Shown here one piece after another: positions 24,283 to 35,862 of a stretch of 64,000 bases of DNA (position 1 is its first letter; each line of letters begins with the position of its first letter). Below the pieces are notes generated by a model that saw nothing but the letters and a program-made list of their open reading frames with translations, had not been told where the DNA came from and ran no database searches. Source of the DNA: Ectocarpus siliculosus (Eukaryota > Sar > Phaeophyceae > Ectocarpales > Ectocarpaceae); NCBI GenBank assembly GCA_000310025.1, contig FN649749.1:1589398-1653397 (forward strand), in the 5' to 3' direction. Position numbers and translations under genes: made by a program.

Positions 24283-24690
24283 CACCCCATTTTAGCCCTC
24301 CCCGCCCCCCCCGGTGTTGGCCATGGGGGTTGGGTTTTCGTCGCTTGGCAGCGATGTTGTAAAACAAGCCGATCACTTCGTGAGCTCGGCAACCAGGTTA
24401 CCGCTTTTGTTTTGCCTTTGTTTTTTTTTTGCGGTAACCATGAATGGTGGTCGAGTAGATTATGTTGTGCAGGGTCGAGAACCCTCCGCGCAAGGGGGAT
24501 AATCGCACCACGTTGTGTTAAAATTGGTCAAGCACCCTCGAGGCAGTTACACAGGGCTTACAACTGTCTCTCTGTGGAGTGGCCCGGTGAGAACCCGGCG
24601 TGCTCCGTCCCGGCTTTGTAGGGATACGAGGTCAATGGTCTAACGACTACGGCATGCACGACTATGAGTACACCCCTCCCCCCCCCCCGA
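24283..24690 (-). mobile_element. Dispersed element, copy 2 (near full length, inverted)
   Basis: This is the reverse complement of the element at 5.42-5.95 kb, without that copy's internal insertion, so it best shows the ~400-bp unit. Shared blocks include TTGTAAAACAAGCCGATCAC, CCTCGAGGCAGTTACAC and CTACGGCATGCACGACTATG. It ends near 24.69 kb next to a poly-C run and lies just beyond the stop codon of the 7TM-RGS gene. Confidence 0.7.
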
Positions 24691-24926
24691 CAAGAACGCT
24701 TCATACATACTGTGCACTATTCGTGACGAGCACACTCGAGAGGTGTAAAAATCTGGCGTACAGACCTGGTACAGATTACTGGTCCGACACACACGCGAAC
24801 GATGCACTTGCGTAGCACACACAGGTACAGACAAAACACAAATACACATCGCCAAACATCTCTCGACGCCCGCGGTACCCTCGCGCTCTGTGGAGCGTCC
24901 AGACGGGTTCCACCGAACACACAGCT

Positions 24927-27900
24927 TCAGGCCCGATCCCCATCCATAGCCGTCTTAAACCCATCGGTTGAAAGGAACCTGGTCATCAAGTTACTCTCCA
25001 ACACGAATCTTATCTCTGCGTACAACTTGGTGAAGATGAACCTGCGCGCGGGGTGGGGGGAGAAACAACTCTAGGAAATGAATGAACGTGAAGGAAAATA
25101 TTGCGTAGTTGTTCAATCGTTATGCACTCGGTTCAGGTTAAATCGAAACACCGTCCTGGTTCCATCGGCCCAGCGAGTGTCGATCAGAGTACCGAGCGGT
25201 TCCAGTCTGTCTGTGACCTACTATGTCAACCCTCGCGCCCACCACCTCCACCGCATATATGTTTCCACAGCGATGGGTTTCACTATTCGGAAACAATGGC
25301 AATATTCATCCGAAGGGCGAAAAATCTCACACACACCAATTTACCTTCTTTTCATCGGCGGGAGGTCGTAGAATGCTGATTGTCCGGCTCGGTAGATATC
25401 AACAATTTCAGTCTTACTGTGGGAGCTGCATTGGAACGAAGATGGCCGGAATTCAATTCCGCGAGACAGGGCAAACGCGGACAAGCAGGGGTTCAACTTG
25501 ACCTTTGGAATTGCGGTGGTATTTAAGTGCAAGACCTCGCCCTACGAACGTTTCATCAACGACGCATGTACTTAGTTCGTGAGGCAGTTGCTCGCAAACG
25601 GATTGGAAACAAGAGCAGCGTTGAAACATCGAAACGTCGGTGGTCGAAGCCGGTAGTACCGCGCTATTTTTAACGCAAGTGCGGTGCCTGCCTTCCGTAT
25701 TAATGGTGGCGTTCACCCTATCACATCCAAACCTACTTTATTGTTTGACGTATGGTATTGTTCACTTCCATCGAAGCTGTGCACAGCTTCCGTGGAAGTC
25801 GATGGGAGCTTCACATGCTTCCATGCCATGGAAGTAGAATCGACTCCCATGGAAGTCACTAAATTTCCATTGAAGGAAGTGGTATGGAAGTTATTTGTCA
25901 GATTTCAGTGCTAGCTTCCGTACGGCTTCCTGGAAGTCGTATCTACTTCCATGGAAGCATGTGAAGCTCCCGGAAAATGCGCAAAGTTCCGATGGCGCAG
26001 CTTCGATGAAAGTCAATATCGACTCCCATGTCGGATTCCGGCGCCAGCTTCCATACGGCTTCCATGGATGTTGCCGCAACTTCAATGGTGGTTGAGCAGT
26101 TGAAATGGAAGCCACGGGTGATTGCTTCCGTGGAAGTCGCATATTCATCTTCCACGAAAGCGTGAAGAGCTTTCATGGAAGTTCGTCCGTCGAACGCCTC
26201 TCCACGAAACCGTAAGGTACTTTCAATGAAGCACGCGATAACTTCCATGAAAGCAACGTCCACGGACGGGGCTGGCAGGCAACCTCCATGGAAGCTCGAA
26301 TACGTCCAAGAAAGCAAATCCAAGCACCCACTCCCAACCCTAACCCTATATTATCGCCCAATGGTATCCTCAAGCTGGGCTCGGACGATACACTTCCATG
26401 GGAGTTGTGCCATACTGCTTCCATGGAAGAAGTCAACAAATATTTTTCCATGCAGCCCGAAGGTAGGGGACGGCCACGGTACTTGGTTGAATTGACTCCC
26501 TCTATTAGATTCACATGCAATTGGAAGCCAAAGTTTCAATGGAAGTCGCTCGTGAAACGCGTCCATGGAAGTCAAATTCAACCAACTTCCATGAGAGCTT
26601 CACGCAGTTTCCCAAAAAACGAAGGGGATTACAAATTCAGCAAAAATCGCCCGTAAGTCCGTCACCAAGGTGCCCGACGTCATAGTTTCATTCACGGAAG
26701 CGAGGGTCCGATCCCAGCGTCGAAACCACATGCCACGCAACACGTCGGGCTGTATCTGTCGACATGGGTGCGTCGGAGACTCTCCAGTATATAACGGACG
26801 TCGAAAACACTGAGTGAGGCCGTAGAATAGAATGCAGAAACGACATACACTGAATCTTAACCTTTCAATATCTGAAAAACACGTTTTTGTGTACCTGATG
26901 TTAACTTCTTCGGGGGCACCGTCGAAGATGTACCGGATCACAATCTGAGAAAATGCGTCGAAGTTGCTGCTGTATTCCGTGCCGTCCCCGCCACCCCAGT
27001 CGTTGTTGAAGTCGTCGTAGCTATCGCTTTGAAACCTTTCGAACGAGGAAATCGATTATCCGCGCAACATCTTGACGCGAACACATACATCATACATATT
27101 GTTGCGTGCAAACATCGGTGTGCGTACCGCTTTCGCTCTCTTGTGGTGGCCACAGAACCGTGAGCCGTGGGCAGAAGACATTAGACAGGTGTCAATTGAG
27201 TACTCCGTCAAAAGCGGCACCTCGACACCCTTGCGCAGGTCTCAAGCATGTGGCAAATCCAAGATCTCGGTTCACTTGTATGAAAAGCAGCGTGTGCTCC
27301 GACCAGTCTAACTCATTTTGTTCGTTCGCGGCTAGACTATAGTGTACAGAAACAGCGGTTGGCACGATCTGACCTCCGGTCGGGTGAACGTTTGCGAGCA
27401 GTATGGTAAAGTGTATCCGGCGATAATATCCGTCGATGTGGAATGTTCGGGAAATGAAGTTTTACCCCCCTGATGATTGCTTCGCGCATTTGCAGCCCTT
27501 TCCATATCATTCGGAAAGACTTGTTGACGGACGAACTTGTGTGTGACGACAACTAAAGCACTGGCCTTGTGACGTCCTTGAGGAACAGGATGGACTCTTG
27601 GCACAGAGCTTTTCGGGCAAACTCGTCAAAGACTGCGGACACGCTCGGCATCGCGGCCACCTGGGTGCGTAAGCAATATAAAACGAGAATGGGGGCACAG
27701 GAGAGTTCGTGATCACCACAGCAATAGATTTACAGTAGTGAAGAAGATATCGATGCAAGAGGCGGGTGGAAGTCCTGCTTAAACTGTCATCTGGGTTTCA
27801 GTGTTGTGTGGAGGACTCACAAAGCGTCGTTATCGATGTGAAAGTAATGTCCCTCGAACACCGATTCATCACTGTCTTCAACTACATAGGGGGCAATAAC

Positions 27901-30900
27901 GGCCGAGGAGAGGGACGGCGACGGGGATCGACTACACCGGGCAGACAGGTGTAGGTCGGGAATGGCAGAACTCGTCTTGCTCTATCAAAGCGTTTCCGTC
28001 AATCAATGTCTGGTGAGTGTGTCGACCGAAGCATTTCTGTGTGGCCATATTTGGCGCGTCCTGAGCGCTCTCTCACCTTCTCGTACGTCCAAAGGGTGCT
28101 CTCGGACATCTCCGAATCAGCACCGTCCACCGTCGAGTTGGTGGGTGCTGTTGAGTCTCCCCTAAACGTTAAGGCAGCAGGGACGTGACAACTCCTGGGG
28201 GATACTGCCATACGTGACGAACACATTACTAGGACCGCCCTCTATTTCTGATCCATGAGGTAGACTGCTGTGTTGCAACGTACTCTTTGCACGCGGTTTC
28301 AGGCGTGAAAGCCGAACGAAATCAGTGTGTGCGTGTACGCGGTGGGGGTGGTACGGGTCAGGCGAGGGTGAAAGAGATGGGTCGCACGGCTGGAAGGCAT
28401 GCTCAAAAAGCAGTGCCTACAAACCATTAATTCTTCATGTGGAGGAAAATGCAACTTCTTCGAGCCTTCCATGTATCCAGTGACCTAAGAACGTCGCAAC
28501 AGTCTCCCAAGGCCTGGCTGAAACGGCTTTCCCACCTTACGTAACGGGGGATTACGGTTGAGCGTCGATCCATCCTCGAATCGAATCCTTTGATTGCTGA
28601 TAGATATGTGCATTTGGTTTAGGTAAGGCGCTCACCCTACGGATGTATTATTCTTACCAGTACCACGCAGTTCGCAATAGGCCGAACGGTTGAGCAAAGA
28701 GGAAGTGTCCTCCTCCGTGAAGTTGTTCAATACGCGCGATACATGGATCCAACGACAACGGTAGATTCGCTGCTATGTAGCTAGGCTGCCGGTTGAGGAA
28801 GTAGAGACATGCCGATAGCGCGACGGAAAAGTTCTAACTTTGGGCAACCGCAGGTGGGAACATAGAAACGAAGCACTGGCGTTGACTCCTCACCCGATGG
28901 CGGCTCTTCGATCCTTACGCCTGGCCAAGGCATCGGAAACCTCGGGGTCCGACGATTCGAGGGGGTTGAAGAAAAGCTGGCGGGCAGGCGCTCCCAGACT
29001 GCGATAGGGCGAACACGACGGTAGCAGGGTTTACAAAGAAGAGGTTTGACTATCGTTGATCGAGCCAAATCGGGTCAAATTGGCCGTCGAGTTTGAGTGG
29101 ATGCATGGGGTGCCGGGGATAAGATGGGGCCGTGAGAGTAGTACTGTATCCGCCCGCGAAGTCTCATACCTACCGGAGTGCAGCTCAAGACAAACGAGTT
29201 GGTGGTGGTGGTTAGCGAGGTATCGCGGTACACGTAAGTATCCCAAAAGGTGATGCTGCAATGGCCGATGCATCGGCTCGATGACGCCGGGCCACCTCTT
29301 CTCGCGTGTACTAGAAAAGGAGGCGTCTGAACCGAAGCTTGCTTTCCGGATTTTTCTTTGGAATTCAATTCATGGACAAGGTTGTGGAACGTCCAACGAC
29401 TGAACCCATGAACCCTCTACACACACCGCATCTGTCAGTATACCTACCATGTCACAGGCCATGCCTGTCCATCTTTGTGGGGCAATTCGGAATCGCGTTT
29501 GGTTCGCGGCGGGGGGCTGCTGTGCCTCCTGCGCTAGCACGCGGTAGGGTTCATTTTGCGAGTATCGTAATTCCAGTTTCGGGGAACCTGATGGTGAACT
29601 GGAGGAACAGCTGGGGGTGTGGGTGTACAGGAGCATATATTCTCTGCAATGTAGGCATATCCTCGTTGTGTTAGCTTTCTCGTCATTAGTCGGAAGAGAG
29701 AAAACGACATGCCAAGTATCGAAATGCGCCTGGTCACTCGTGTCTTCTGTCCATTTTTCGTTCTTTCTGCCTTTGCTGGTTGCTCTAATGCCCCTCAATC
29801 CGCGAACACAACCACGACCACACACACACACCTCTCCTCTCTTGCGCAAGCTGACACACAACATAACCTTTCAAAATCTCTCCAACAAACACTCTCATGC
29901 CTTCTCTCAATCAGCCTACACCACTCGTTTACCTTAAAGAAAACATGACACAGGACGAGATGAAGGCGATGTATCTCTCCGTGATCCAAAGAGCTGCGGC
30001 TTGGTGTAGATAGGCGTCCGCGAGTTGCCCCGTGACTGTGAAAATAGACAAGGTGCGGTTGGGCCTGAGGTGTGCCGGCGGGTAACTTGGTGGACAGGGA
30101 ACGAGGTATGGCATGTTCGCGTATGGAAATGTACGTATGTATTTATATCATTTCGCCTGTTTTCGTGCTTCGAGACATTTTTCGCTGGCGGAAGCGAGTC
30201 TTTTCCCACGCTTCCTTCTCAGTGGCACGCATCGTCGGTACATTACCACGCACACCCGAGGAGTACCAGCCACCCGTGGCGCGTGTGCTTGGCGTTCAAA
30301 GTTAAAAAAACAGGCCCTATACGCCGGGGGCGTGTTCCGCATGAAAAAAGCCTTCGCAAGAAATACGAAAACCTGCTTTGCGTGAAACAGGAAGACTTTT
30401 TTTTCGATTCCCGCGCAACGCACACAAGCCCCACAGACCATGGGCATCACGAAGTAGGGTTACGAATTGCCCCCTCGACCCCAATGGGCGGGCGGCCATA
30501 ACGAGACGGATGGCGGCGACGGTTTGGGAGGAACTGAAGTATAAGAAAAAGGAAGACGACCGTTGTAGGGGTGGCAAAGAGGTTATCGGTGAGTCCGAAT
30601 GTGTCATGACTGCGCGTGTGATATTTTGGATTTGCGCGGAAGGCAAATAACAAAAACGCGAAATTGTTCCTTTTTTAGGTACTCAAAACAATCATTTGTC
30701 TGGCAACCAAAGAAACAAAGTCTGTTGACGTAAGAAAGAGACGAATCTCAATTAACACTGCTTGCGAAGACCGGACTGCCTCTCTCTCTCTCTCTCTGGT
30801 CTCTTGGTGGATTCATGTTTTAAGAAGTATTCAGTGTGAGGTTACACGCGTGACCGTGTACTCTTTATTTGCTGCTCACGCAACGTTCTCGATCAGACGT

Positions 30901-33900
30901 GCAGGCACTCACGAGTCGCCTGTGCAGTTCCGCTAGACTGCGCTGCCAAGCAAACGTCTTTCAGTACCCTGATCCATCGAACTGATATCTCTCTTGCAAC
31001 TTTGCTAGTGGCTCGTTTGTCTGTCCCGCCCAAAGAATATGAAAGAGGCACACCTCATTACTGATTGCTTGTTGGCTCCTCTGACAATGTTTCTGGACAC
31101 ACGCCACATCGACCACTTTTATTCCACTCAGACCACGCGGTGCAAAGGCCGGCCGCGAAGGAACCTTTTGCACATACGCTCTACCTCTGAGGTATTTGCT
31201 TCTATATGGCAGGCTGACCCTGACAGGGGTAGCTAGCGTGCTGCGCAGCGCCTGAGCTCTCGGCTTCTGAACAGTTGTGTGACTATCTGTCGTTTGAAAG
31301 TGTTCAAACTACAGTAGAGAGCGTGTGTTGCGAGGTGCTGTGGTAACGAGCAAAATGTATGTGGGTGCAAACACGCCTCCCTCTACCCTCCGCCGGCCGC
31401 AGTTTCTACCACATCATTGGGCTCCCCCTGGTACACACACACGGCTGTTCGCGTTGTTTACAGTGCGCATGAAGCCCACGGGGTATCTCGTGGGGCGCTC
31501 GGCCAACCAGCAACTGTTCCCGAAAAGATGAACATATTTAGCGAACAATTACTGAAATAAAAGTAGTAGTAAAAATTATATTCCTCAAGATCTTTGAAAA
31601 AAAGCGTAAATAGCTCGTAACCGGTGGTACTTGACGTAGGGACGACTGCAAACCAAAAAAGGCTCCCCGTGGGGAGTTAGGTGGCTTGCCTCCCGGGGGT
31701 GGCGCAAAAGAACATACGGTGAATATCATCGCGGTCGCATCGTTGCATCTAAAAGTCATGACGTTCAGTAGTGAGTGCCGGTTTTGCATATATGCTGCGG
31801 AATTTTCTTGAGATTTCGCGTCATGTGCGGGGCATATTTTTTTCTCGCCGTGACGCTTCGCGTGTGCGTGAGTGTGTGCTTTTTCGTTAGTGACGTCTCT
31901 GCTGCAGGTCCTACAGATAGATGTAATGCCCTGCGTTTGATTAATTTCTCTTCTGTATCATAATATTTTCCTCACAGGATAGTCGCCGTGTCGCGACATA
32001 GACTAGTACTTGTGTTTCAGTATGGAAATCCGAAGGGGCCATCTGTTGTCCTCTTGATTTGATTTTCTGTGCGCATCGTGAACCGTCTGAACACGACAAA
32101 TGAATTTCGAAGCCTGGTGACTGCAGCCCGCAAATTGCAAAATCAGAGTCATTTTAGATTTTAGATTTTCGACTTAGGAGGTTCCAACGGCAAGAGCCTA
32201 CCCGGAAAACAAAGCCTGCAATGTTTGGCTTCCTGTGGATCCATCTCTAGCTACGACGTACCTGTCACCAGCAAGGCAAAAACGATACAGACGCGAAGCT
32301 CCTGAGCGATGTTGAAAATGTCGTCCGTTTTCCTGTCGTATTGGGGGCAAAAGAATAAAGTGTACGGCATCCAATACCGATTAATAGCCACCCCAAGGCA
32401 CATATGAAATACGAAAATTAACACGTTTCCACCGTGTAAAGCACGCTTGGGGACAGCATGATGACAATACCAGCAAATCAGGGAGTCGTTTTCGAAAATA
32501 TTAGGGCGAGAATGAAACGCACGTATTGTGTGAACATGAGACGTTGATACCCTGGAACTGCAGACACCAATAACGCACGAGGAACATACATAACGTTGGG
32601 CAGAAGCGCCCATGTTCGTAGCCAATACGAGAGCAAACTCCCGTCACGCGCACCAGAGGAAGAAGGCGCAAAAACTCGAACCCATACATGTGCAGGCAGA
32701 GCAGCGGTTCACGATGTCGGACACTCGACCCGAACAATAATCTATGCTGGTAGCACCCGCAACACCGATCGGCGCTCTACCTAGGAAACATGCTTTGACC
32801 TTTGGCTCGGTTGGGGGCGAAAGAAGATGGTGGGCACAATGACGACTCGCTTTTTCCTTCGAAAATTTGCGCCCAAACAAGAACTATCCAAGGTCACGAC
32901 GGCCACCGCCACCGGGTAACTACAAACCTCACCGGACGAGGGGGTACAGAGCGATCATGGCCACATTGAGCCCTATCGTGAGGCGCCACTGCACTTTCTC
33001 CGCACGATATGTGAACAGCCTCCGTTGAGAAGAAGCAGGGTCAGAGGGACGACGATGACGACGACAACGACGACCATGAGACGATACTCGAGATCGCACA
33101 TGGTAAGCGAGAGTGACTACAAACACGACAGACCCGGAACGGTAAATGGATGGTTCATGCCTATGTGTGTGACAACGGTTCGTGAAGCGATATATATTCG
33201 AACGGTACAGTAATTCATCGTGGTTACGAGTGGAACCCGGTGGGCAGTCACCGTCAGTTGTGTGTATGCATTTGGCAGGTTAATTTCAAACAGGTCCATG
33301 GTACACGATTGGAGTCTTGAAGCGAAACGCTGATGCTTGAAGCACGCGAACCATGGACATTTGGTCCGCACGCGAACCATGGACGTTGTGGTCGTGGCCC
33401 GCCCAATAATACACCTCTCTATTTTTGATAGAAGAAACTTCCGTTCAAAAATTCGCTTGCGTGATTATTCACTCGGGAATCAATACCCGTTTCGACAGAA
33501 GTCATGGGGGTGACAGACAGCAAGAAGTAGGCAACGCGATCGTGCCATCTCAGATTTTGTACGTGTCCTCTCTCAGCTCAGACAGGAGAAAACCTTCCAG
33601 CACATGACAACCTCAAGCCAGGTCAACATGCATGGCCATCCTAGGGGCATACGTTGCAACATCTCTCACAGCTCAGCGAAGATCCCGTCCCCAACATCAT
33701 ACATGAGGTATAGGGGAAATCCGAGCGAGCCGATTCCGAGAATCAGGCACGCGCACACGTGATTGCGCTCCTGTGAGAGAGAAACGAGACAGATACAAAT
33801 GAACGAGCGTGGCTAGCGGGCGGATGGAGTGGGGATGAGACAAGTTGTTTACGCACAGGCGGGATGGGAGGGTCCTCTGTTGTTGCTTCCTTCGGCTGCT

Positions 33901-35862
33901 TGATTCCTCTGGACCACGCCAACCTCCGAGACGACCGGCCGCTGTTTCTAACGTTGCCAACGTTGCCTGCAACCTTTTGGAATCCTCTTCGATGTCTCTC
34001 ACCATCTCGAACGAACTTCGTTTAGCATTCTGCTACGTACGATTGCCCTCGAGAATATTTCGGCAGATTTAGTGCGGACGACACACTCTCCGGCCTGGCG
34101 TAAGGTGAGGTGCCACCCGCGCGGTCCTCGGACGGGCACCAAGCAACCCTCGCTTCTACTACAATCGAAACTCGCATCGTTAATTTATAGGCGGGGGTCT
34201 TTGACTACCGTAGCAGTTCCAGGAATACTGTATTCGGCACTGACTCCCTGTCGGCCATGCGGAGTCATCACAAAGCGCAAGGGCTTATAATAGCGGCCCC
34301 TGTGGCTGCTGTGCTATTGGGTTGCGTCTAAGTACATATAACTCCCGAACCCACAGGTGGCACTTCGCTGCAGCCCTACCGAGGCTAGCCACGGCACCGC
34401 GTTTCGTGCACTAGAGTTGAAGAGGACGGCCAGTCGAATCGTCCGGCTGCAGTAGCCGCTCGTGCCGCAGACCACGACGAAGAAGGATACCTGAGGTCGA
34501 GGGGGGTGGACGCAGGGGGGCACAACCACGCAACGTGGGGCGATGGAATGAACACCGCCGATTGTACGTCGTCGTCGCGTTGGCAGATTGCCGATGTCAT
34601 CGAGTAACGCGATATTACACAGCGCCGTAAACAACCCGTAGTTGCCTGCGGTGGCGCGTACGGTACTTCACGGCTGAAAGTGAACATGCTGGAGCCTGGG
34701 CAGAGAAAAAGGATGCACCCCCACGCGATATCTCCTACCCCTGTCCAAGCATGCGAGAAACGCATCTGGTTCCTGATCGCAAGGGGTGCCAGCCCTCCTA
34801 CCTATGCTATCCCTCCGAGGGTAGCGGTCTTTCATGTGGGAACATATTGCATACTCTACGAGCGTTTGGATCCAACTCTGATGTTGTTTTTCTATGGCAT
34901 GGGTGCCGAAAAATCGGGTTAGCTCGTGGTCACGAAAATCCGTTTCTTTGTCATGGAGAAACAGGCAAGAAGAAGCGGCAGGAAGACTTCAGAATGGTTT
35001 CGCGTGCAAAGACACGACGCCACAATGACAACGACAACGACAACGACGACGACGATGACAACGGTGACGACGGCGACTATATCAACAACAATCAAGCTGC
35101 ACTGAAATCATTTCGGTGAAAGGCCTGATCGGAGCTCTTTGGCTGATGGTACGCTAGCTAGCGTGCGTACAATGTTTGCGAGCGACAGTAGATAGAGGAG
35201 CAAAGACAAAGACACACGTGCAACACACTCCTTGAATCCCGCCGACGGCACTGGATATGTACCCCTTGAAACACTCGCCATATAGACAGGGTAGACAGGT
35301 GGGACGACATCGAATAGCATCATAGTTTGCGCGAGCATGATCAACCCCACCGCCACCATCAAGCAAGCTCCCGATAGTATCACCAGGTACGCAGACCTGA
35401 CAAGGTCAGGAACGGGTTCGAGCAGGCGAGTAGAGGAAGAGGGATTGAATAACGGAGAGCGAGTGATCAGGGAGAGGTTACGTGTGCAAGACCCAAGGGC
35501 AAGCCGGTGGTTTCTTGTCACACATTCCGCTTGTGGCCATATTGGTATCATCCCGGGAGCATATCTTGTGTAGAATTTACTTCCATTGACCAGCGGGTTC
35601 CACAATAACTGACGGCTCGGGCTGACTACAGCGTCATAATCTATCCCCGAGCAAGGCTCCTCCCCAGTCAGCGTTTGCCCAGGTGTCGTTGACATTGGAT
35701 ATCTAAACATGAAACTAGCCCTGGCTCAGGGAGTAGTGTTGCGCATGGACACCTACCTCGCCCTGATCTCAAAGACGTTTCGCTTGTGGATGAAGAGGAC
35801 CATGGTCACGGCCATGAAGACAAGGAACCCGCTGCTGACCACCAGTAGGAACCAAGCAATAC
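24927..35862 (-). CDS. 7TM-RGS receptor-type regulator of G-protein signalling (plant RGS1-like), N-terminus unresolved
   Basis: The predicted product is a seven-helix plasma-membrane protein with a cytoplasmic RGS domain that stimulates G-alpha GTPase. Exons: 35862-35757, 35396-35273, 33770-33670, 33019-32933, 32557-32262, 30035-29933, 29255-29174, 28769-28658, 28147-28077, 27660-27566, 27035-26895, 25416-25345, 25041-24927 (stop TGA). Phases agree at every junction, giving about 501 residues. Membrane segments include FLVFMAVTMVLF, VILSGACLMVAVGLIML, LILGIGSLGFPLYLM, IGLNVAMIALYPL, VLIFVFHMCLGVAI and YIAFISSCVMF. The loop helix IFNIAQELR matches the EFRFDELR-type region of plant RGS1. The RGS part shows FDEFARKALCQESILFLKDV, GAPEEVNI, IVDIYRAGQ and RFVLESNLM. 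The intron after 27566 appears to be GC-AG. The first exon may extend upstream, since the frame stays open. The donor at 35273 is the weakest. Confidence 0.8.
25763..26602. repeat. CTTCCATGGAAG palindrome array within an RGS intron
   Basis: Dozens of TTCCATGGAAGT, GCTTCCATGG and GGAAGTCG motifs occur in both orientations. The array lies within the intron between RGS exons 27035-26895 and 25416-25345. The core CCATGG is the same as in the arrays at 4-9.6 kb although the flanking bases differ. Confidence 0.8.
26334..26350 (-). repeat. Telomere-like motif inside the CTTCCATGGAAG array
   Basis: CCAACCCTAACCCTATA, about two CCCTAA units. Confidence 0.45.
33044..33083 (+). repeat. GAC/ACG trinucleotide microsatellite
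   Basis: A GACGATGACGACGACAACG-type run lies in an intron of the 7TM-RGS gene just upstream of the exon at 33019-32933. Confidence 0.6.
35020..35078 (+). repeat. GAC/AAC trinucleotide microsatellite
   Basis: An imperfect ACAACGACAACGACGACGAC run lies in a 7TM-RGS intron. Confidence 0.6.

Noticed and set aside
26600-26720. RGS-like stretch on the minus strand (LASVNETMTSG)
   Set aside because: It resembles an RGS helix, but the frame cannot be joined and the true exon (25416-25345) is identified by phase and by its counterpart in the left gene.
27821-27931. Possible exon of the 7TM-RGS gene (minus strand, VVEDSDESVFEGHYFHIDND)
   Set aside because: It has good-looking splice motifs, but its phases (2 in, 2 out) do not fit its neighbours, whereas exons 28147-28077 and 27660-27566 join directly in phase 0 and give a standard RGS start.
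35108-35710. 200-codon minus-strand frame as a separate gene
   Set aside because: Only its middle (35396-35273) is coding, as a membrane exon of the 7TM-RGS gene; the rest is intron.
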